Origin: Epiperipatus broadwayi
Lineage: Eukaryota > Onychophora > Udeonychophora > Euonychophora > Peripatidae
Length of the DNA stretch: 64,000 nucleotides
Assembly (NCBI GenBank): GCA_028023455.1
Contig: JAQFVV010000141.1
Location: 2,532,843-2,596,842 of the forward strand
Reading direction: 5' to 3'
Part shown: positions 62,896 through 64,000 of the stretch, piece by piece
Numbering within the stretch: the first letter of the stretch is position 1
How the letters are laid out: every line of letters starts with the position of its first letter
Program-made: the position numbers and the translations under genes
The notes under the pieces: model-generated
Told to the model about the DNA's origin: nothing
The model's input: the letters and a program-made list of their open reading frames with translations, nothing else
Databases searched by the model: none

Positions 62896-63298
62896 AAAAC
62901 ATTTCTTACAAATATTACATTGTTGAAATAATTGACTTTCTAATGTACATTGATTAAAAGATAAATATAAAATGTTACCAACTGATTAATTGAAGAAAAA
63001 TGAAGTTTAATAAAAGAATTTAAAATATTTGTAACATTTTATAGATATGCAGAGTTCAATTCGATTCAACAAAATAAACACAATATACATTTTTTACAAA
63101 TACAAAATAAATAAACTATCATAAAAAGGTTAGTTTTAATTATAAAATAAAATTAATGAAATATAAAAGATTATAATATTAAAAATATACTTTTACCTAT
63201 TATGAGATGGGTGTCTGTTAATATAAGATTGGGTTTAAACTCATACTAGTGCTGATGACATTGGCGCTATGTGAAGCAGAAATATGTACTATATTCCA

Positions 63299-64000
63299 GC
63301 TTCAATATCAGAGGAATAATCTCCATGAATAGAACTAAAAATTTGATCGGGATATTCAGAAGATGATAACATGCATTAAGTACCAATATCATTAGTATTA
63401 ATAAGTTTATCTTTGATCACTGAAGAATTTCTACAATGATGAGACATTTCAATTATTAAATTATATATAAAAGAAATTGGAAGAGGTAAAATCATTTCAA
63501 AAGAAAAATTACTAGAATCACGAATAACACTGTCAATTAAACTATCTATATTCTCAACATTATTAGCAGAGTCAAATCCATTAACAGCAAAGTTTCCAAT
63601 ATTATTATTTCCAATCTTAAAAAACAAGTCAATATTATTAGTGGATAAATCCATATCAACATCTATATTAGAAACAGCTTTATTATTGTCAAACTCATTT
63701 ATAGCAAACTTTCCAAAACTATTATTTCCAATCTTAGGAAATAAGTCAATATTATTAGGGGATAAATCAGCATCAACATTAGAAAGATCATCTAATAATA
63801 AAACAGTTTTATATTTGTCACATTCATTTACAGGAGAGCTTCCATCATTATTATTTTCATTATCAATTTTATCTTTGTCAAATTCATTTTCAACATAATT
63901 ATTCCCATTATTACCAATATTAAAAGATAAATCAACATCTGCATTAGAAACATACTGTAAAGACAAAAAATCTTTATTTTTATCAAATTCATTTAGTATA
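63299..64000 (-). pseudogene. LINE ORF1, N-terminal part (continuation of 35256)
   Basis: Minus-strand frame 63966-63376 (196 codons, open to the window edge except for stops near 63377) is Asp/Asn-rich with modules such as NNIDLFPKIGNNSFGKFAIN and NNIDLFFKIGNNNIGNFAVN. It goes on past a stop into SSSEYPDQIFSS near 63345, the same motif found in the other ORF1 part at about 35150. Together with the sequence at the breakpoints this suggests it is the 5' half of the same Jockey/CR1-like LINE. A separate LINE copy is the alternative. Confidence 0.68.

Larger units (their letters stand above)
59929..63295 (-). repeat. long direct-repeat unit U4 with full right end
   Basis: Like U3 to about 63104, then continues for 190 bp (AAATAAATAAACTATCATAA and onward to TTCCAGCTTC) with the same sequence as U1 at 41492-41690, marking the complete right end of the element. 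It carries a private palindromic insertion (62659-62895) and a 54-bp palindrome at its (TA)n site. Confidence 0.9.

Overview
The window looks like transposon-dense intergenic DNA from an animal nuclear genome. It is strongly AT-rich, full of (TA)n and (TAA)n microsatellites, and has no convincing host gene, rRNA or functional tRNA. An invertebrate, most likely an arthropod, is suggested by the mix of R1/I-like, Jockey-like and RTE non-LTR retrotransposons, a Ty3/gypsy relic, a piggyBac-type MITE and a tRNA-derived SINE. That assignment is inference, not proof.

Layout, left part. 1-190 is a 3' stump of an RTE element. 785-2060 holds three unrelated tandem repeats back to back (56, about 190 and 71 bp). 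6790-9640 and 19580-21790 are two direct copies of one non-coding dispersed repeat; the first carries a 746-bp piggyBac-like MITE between TTAA sites. 9641-11770 is a 2.1-kb non-coding transposon-like repeat whose inverted sister is at 44513-46608. 16560-19340 is a decayed Ty3/gypsy pol on the minus strand (integrase, RNase H, RT, possible protease). 26274-26528 is a long-arm foldback MITE. 26640-29640 is a nearly full-length but inactivated RTE LINE. 29791-29899 is a tiny tRNA-derived SINE with 15-bp target duplications.

Layout, right part: a nest. A Jockey/CR1-like LINE on the minus strand (30651-35256) has RT, endonuclease and a repeat-rich ORF1. Its ORF1 appears to continue at 63299-64000, so one LINE copy seems split by about 28 kb of inserted DNA. 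The inserted block is made of about 3-kb direct repeat units (U1 35257-41690; U2 47813-57066; U3 57067-59928; U4 59929-63295) around a 6.1-kb middle that contains a decayed, Glu/Lys-rich gag-like ORF. Read on the minus strand the unit starts TG and ends CA, so it may be the very long LTR of a non-autonomous LTR element (a LARD). Unit U2 is interrupted by the best-preserved element, a 6,265-bp R1/I-like LINE (48322-54586) with a perfect 18-bp target duplication, an intact 781-codon ORF1, a 77-codon acidic ORF, and an ORF2 broken only by one frameshift and one stop. U4 is interrupted by a 237-bp insertion built around a near-perfect 97-bp-arm palindrome with a 13-bp duplication.

Order of events inferred from nesting: Jockey-like LINE, then the long-repeat element, then its tandem amplification, then the R1-like LINE and the palindrome. 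Nothing here forms a working host pathway. The most unusual items are the three-ORF R1-like LINE, the 28-kb nested block, and the long palindromes.
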